A DNA stretch of 7,991 nucleotides, taken from positions 1 to 7,991 of the forward strand of contig JAQBNY010000066.1 of the NCBI GenBank assembly GCA_028288315.1, in the 5' to 3' direction. Shown here in pieces: positions 5,593 through 7,991 of the stretch. Numbering within the stretch: the stretch's first letter is position 1; every line of letters starts with the position of its first letter. The position numbers and the translations under genes were made by a program. The stretch is from Mucilaginibacter sp. (lineage in GTDB: Bacteria > Bacteroidota > Bacteroidia > Sphingobacteriales > Sphingobacteriaceae). The notes under the pieces were generated by a model. That model had not been told where the DNA came from. It did no database searches and worked only from the letters and a program-made list of their open reading frames with translations.

Positions 5593-7239
5593 TTATATCA
5601 TCATTCTTACTGGTTCTTCCAGTAATGATTTTAATGTTTGCAGGAATGCCGCACCTGTTGCGCCATCAACCACACGGTGATCGCAGCTTAGGGTAACTTT
5701 CATAACATTGCCTGGTACTACAGCGCCATTCTTAACAACCGGTACTTGAGCTATACCGCTAACGGCCAATATACAAGCATTTGGTGTGTTAATAATTGCA
5801 GTAAACTCATCAACACCAAACATACCTAAATTTGATATAGTGAAGGTTGACCCTTCCATTTCTGCAGGTTGTAATTTTTTAGCTTTTGCTTTACCGGCAA
5901 ATTCTTTTACCTCAGTAGAGATATGGCTTAATGATTTGCCATCAGCAAATTTAATTACCGGTACAAGTAAACCTTCGTCAACCGCTACAGCCACACCAAT
6001 GTGTACATGCTCGTTAGTACGGATCTTATCGCCCATGAATGATGAGTTAATAGCAGGATGTTGTTTTAAGGCAACAGCGCAGGCTTTTAATACAAAATCA
6101 TTAAATGATATTTTAACCGGTGCAACCTCGTTCATTTTGTTACGGGCAATAATAGCCTGGTCCATATCTATTGACATGGTAACATAAAAGTGAGGTGCAG
6201 TAAATAAGCTTTCAGATAATCTTCTGCTAATGGCTTTACGCATTTGCGTAACCGACCTTTCGCTGAATTTTTCTTCGCCTGTATAGGTTGGTAATACAAT
6301 AGGCGCTTTTGCAGCTTCGGCTGGTTTAGAACCGGCAGCTTGTTCCTGTGGCTTAGCCGCAGGCTGTGCAGCTAAATTTTCAATATCCTTTTTGATGATA
6401 CGGCCGCCTTCGGCAGAACCTTTTACATCATTTAAATTAATGCCTTTGTCTTTAGCAATTTTACGTGCTAACGGCGATGCTTTAACACGGCTATCATCTT
6501 CGGTTGAACCGGTAGTAGTAGCGGTTGGTGCAGCACTAGAAGAGGTTGCAGCTGGTGCAGCTTCGGCAGCAGGGGCTGCAGCGGCGGTAGTATCATCATT
6601 ATCCTGTAATAACGGGGTAATATCTGTACCTTCTTTACCCACAATGGCTATAATACCATTAACCTGGGCAGCTTCGCCTTCTTTAACGCCTATGTATAAA
6701 AGTGTGCCTTCTTCATAACCTACCACTTCCATGGTAGCCTTATCAGTTGCCACATCAGCTAATGCATCGTCGGCTTTTACTTTATCGCCAACTTTAAAGT
6801 ACCATTTTTCAATAGTACCCTCGGTCATGGTATCGCTAAGCAATGGCATACGGATAACCGCGGCCGGAATGCTTGAAAGATCAACTTTAGGTTTTGCAGC
6901 AGCTGGTGCAGCTGCCGGTTTTTTATCTTCAGCAGGCGCTGGTTTTTCTTCTGTTTTTGCAGGGGAGGAAGCTCCTTCTAAAGCGGCTTTATAGTCTTCA
7001 CCCTCTTTACCTAAAACGGCAATAACAGCATCAACCGGAACAGCGTTACCTTCTTCAACACCAATATAAAGCACGGTGCCGTCCTGGTACGATTCAAAAT
7101 CCATAGTGGCTTTATCGGTTTCTATCTCGGCCAAAACATCGCCTGATTTTACCTTGTCGCCAACTTTTTTATGCCATTTAGCCAATACCCCTTCGGTCAT
7201 GGTATCGCTCATTTTAGGCATTTTAACTACTTCAGCCAT
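5593..7239 (-). CDS. pdhC: Pyruvate dehydrogenase E2, dihydrolipoamide acetyltransferase
   Basis: This 548-residue E2 core subunit of the pyruvate dehydrogenase complex transfers the acetyl group from lipoate to CoA in the cytoplasm. Domains in order: lipoyl domain 1 (about 2-80, lipoylated Lys43 in ETDKATM); an Ala/Pro/Lys linker; lipoyl domain 2 (about 128-205, Lys167 in ATDKATM); a second Ala/Thr-rich linker; the peripheral subunit-binding domain (about 252-290, KASPLARKIAKDKGI); a third linker; and the catalytic domain (about 322-548). The catalytic domain has FTISNLGMFG at 466-475 and the active-site motif DHRVVDG with His521 and Asp525. Two lipoyl domains are usual for this branch. The catalytic end points to acetyltransferase, and the E1-alpha gene upstream makes pyruvate the substrate instead of 2-oxoglutarate. 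The ATG at 7239 lies 44 nt after the pdhA stop, so co-transcription is likely; a strong terminator follows. Confidence 0.96.
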   Translation of the reverse strand: MAEVVKMPKMSDTMTEGVLAKWHKKVGDKVKSGDVLAEIETDKATMDFESYQDGTVLYIGVEEGNAVPVDAVIAVLGKEGEDYKAALEGASSPAKTEEKPAPAEDKKPAAAPAAAKPKVDLSSIPAAVIRMPLLSDTMTEGTIEKWYFKVGDKVKADDALADVATDKATMEVVGYEEGTLLYIGVKEGEAAQVNGIIAIVGKEGTDITPLLQDNDDTTAAAAPAAEAAPAATSSSAAPTATTTGSTEDDSRVKASPLARKIAKDKGINLNDVKGSAEGGRIIKKDIENLAAQPAAKPQEQAAGSKPAEAAKAPIVLPTYTGEEKFSERSVTQMRKAISRRLSESLFTAPHFYVTMSIDMDQAIIARNKMNEVAPVKISFNDFVLKACAVALKQHPAINSSFMGDKIRTNEHVHIGVAVAVDEGLLVPVIKFADGKSLSHISTEVKEFAGKAKAKKLQPAEMEGSTFTISNLGMFGVDEFTAIINTPNACILAVSGIAQVPVVKNGAVVPGNVMKVTLSCDHRVVDGATGAAFLQTLKSLLEEPVRMMI

Positions 7240-7283
7240 ATATAATGTGATGAATCTTGTTAATATTTATAAATATAAGAATA

Positions 7284-7991
7284 TTAGTCGCGTATGTAAG
7301 GATAATCCTTTTGCACATATACATCAGTATAAAGCTCTGATGCGTCAGGCCATGGCGATTCTTCAGAGAACTTCACTGACTCATCCACCTGCGCTTTTAT
7401 CTTGGCTTCAATTTCTTCAAACCATTTGTCATCAGCATAACCTTCTTTTTGTATAGTTAGTTTTACTGTTTCAATAGGATCTTTTGCTTTATAGCTTTCC
7501 AGCTCTTCTTTGGTACGGTACTTTTGCGGGTCGCTCATTGAGTGGCCTTTATAACGATAGGTACGCATTTCTAAAAAGGTAGGGCCTTCGCCTCGGCGTG
7601 CACGTGCTACAGCTTCGTCCATTGCGTTATGCACTGCTACAGGGTCCATACCATCAACCGGTGACGAAGGGATACCGTATGGCAATCCTAATTTATAAAT
7701 ATCAGGCTGTATAGTGGTACGTTCTACAGATGTACCCATAGCGTAACCATTGTTCTCGCAAACAAATATCACAGGCAATTTCCATAACGCGGCCATGTTA
7801 AAGGTTTCGGTTAAAGCGCCCTGACGTACGGCACCATCACCCATATAGGCAATATTTACGTTGTCAGTTCCTTTGTACATTTCGGCAAAAGCTACACCTG
7901 CACCCATAGGTACCTGGCCGCCTACAATACCATGTCCGCCATAAAAATGGTTTTCTTTGTCAAACATGTGCATAGAGCCACCCTTGCCTTT
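7284..7991 (-). CDS. pdhA: Pyruvate dehydrogenase E1 component subunit alpha, C-terminal part (cut by window edge)
   Basis: The frame is open to the right edge and 235 residues are visible. They start KGKGGSMHMFD, a conserved internal E1-alpha motif, so the Met at 7973 is not the true start; roughly 95 N-terminal residues are missing if the length is typical (about 330). E1-alpha with E1-beta decarboxylates pyruvate using thiamine diphosphate and passes the hydroxyethyl group to E2 lipoate. Visible motifs are GGHGIVGGQVPMGAG, the thiamine-diphosphate and Mg motif beginning GDGAVRQGALTETFN and ending ENNGYAMGTS, and RYKGHSMSDP in the C-terminal half. The stop codon (7286-7284) is followed 44 nt later by the pdhC start, so the two genes form one unit. 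The E1-beta and E3 genes must lie elsewhere. Confidence 0.95.
   Translation of the reverse strand, partial: KGKGGSMHMFDKENHFYGGHGIVGGQVPMGAGVAFAEMYKGTDNVNIAYMGDGAVRQGALTETFNMAALWKLPVIFVCENNGYAMGTSVERTTIQPDIYKLGLPYGIPSSPVDGMDPVAVHNAMDEAVARARRGEGPTFLEMRTYRYKGHSMSDPQKYRTKEELESYKAKDPIETVKLTIQKEGYADDKWFEEIEAKIKAQVDESVKFSEESPWPDASELYTDVYVQKDYPYIRD

Noticed and set aside
6392..6994. Two Ala/Ser/Val-rich open frames on the + strand opposite pdhC
   Set aside because: They arise from the low-complexity Ala/Pro/Lys linkers and lipoyl domain of E2 read in antisense. They have no independent start signals or family match.
7263..7276. 14-nt perfect palindrome ATATTTATAAATAT in the pdhA-pdhC spacer
   Set aside because: It is pure A/T in an AT-rich 44-nt spacer, gives a very weak hairpin, has no T-tract, and is not convincing as an operator or terminator.
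1..7991. CRISPR array, tRNA/rRNA gene, insertion sequence or phage-like genes
   Set aside because: No regularly spaced repeats, cloverleaf-like segments, transposase or integrase motifs, or phage structural genes were seen on either strand.

Overview
The window looks like chromosomal DNA from a Bacteroidota member, most likely the family Sphingobacteriaceae (Mucilaginibacter or Pedobacter type). This is inferred from moderate GC, weak or absent Shine-Dalgarno sequences, -7-like motifs close to TAnnTTTG, lipoprotein leaders, a DUF47-PiT phosphate pair, a pyruvate dehydrogenase E2 with two lipoyl domains encoded next to E1-alpha, and a SMUG2-type DNA glycosylase, a subfamily characterised from Pedobacter. 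No 16S or other marker gene is present, so the genus is not fixed.

Layout. Positions 1-1961 are read on the + strand: the last 39 codons of a DUF47 (PhoU-like) protein, a PiT-family phosphate transporter 16 nt downstream, then a DUF4197 lipoprotein. The spacer between the transporter and the lipoprotein gene holds an imperfect tandem copy of the transporter's 3' end. From 1976 to the right edge all genes are on the - strand. In transcription order (right to left) they are pdhA (E1-alpha, running off the right edge), pdhC (E2), a strong intrinsic terminator, a 258-nt spacer with a degenerate intergenic repeat, an MtfA-like M90 peptidase, a DUF885 lipoprotein peptidase and a SMUG2-type uracil-DNA glycosylase. 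The glycosylase and DUF4197 genes converge with only 14 nt between their stop codons.

Function. DUF47 plus PiT is a common low-affinity phosphate uptake pair. PdhA and PdhC supply two parts of the pyruvate dehydrogenase complex; E1-beta and E3 are not in the window. The peptidase-peptidase-glycosylase run could be one loose transcription unit, but the 89-nt gap and a promoter-like sequence before the DUF885 gene make separate transcription equally possible. All genes look intact apart from the two cut by the window edges.

No new defence, mobile or biosynthetic system is visible. The window is mostly ordinary core genome. The points worth a second look are the duplicated transporter 3' end, the intergenic repeat, and the conserved or coincidental grouping of two zinc peptidases with a deaminated-base glycosylase. 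There is no gene-free stretch over 300 nt.
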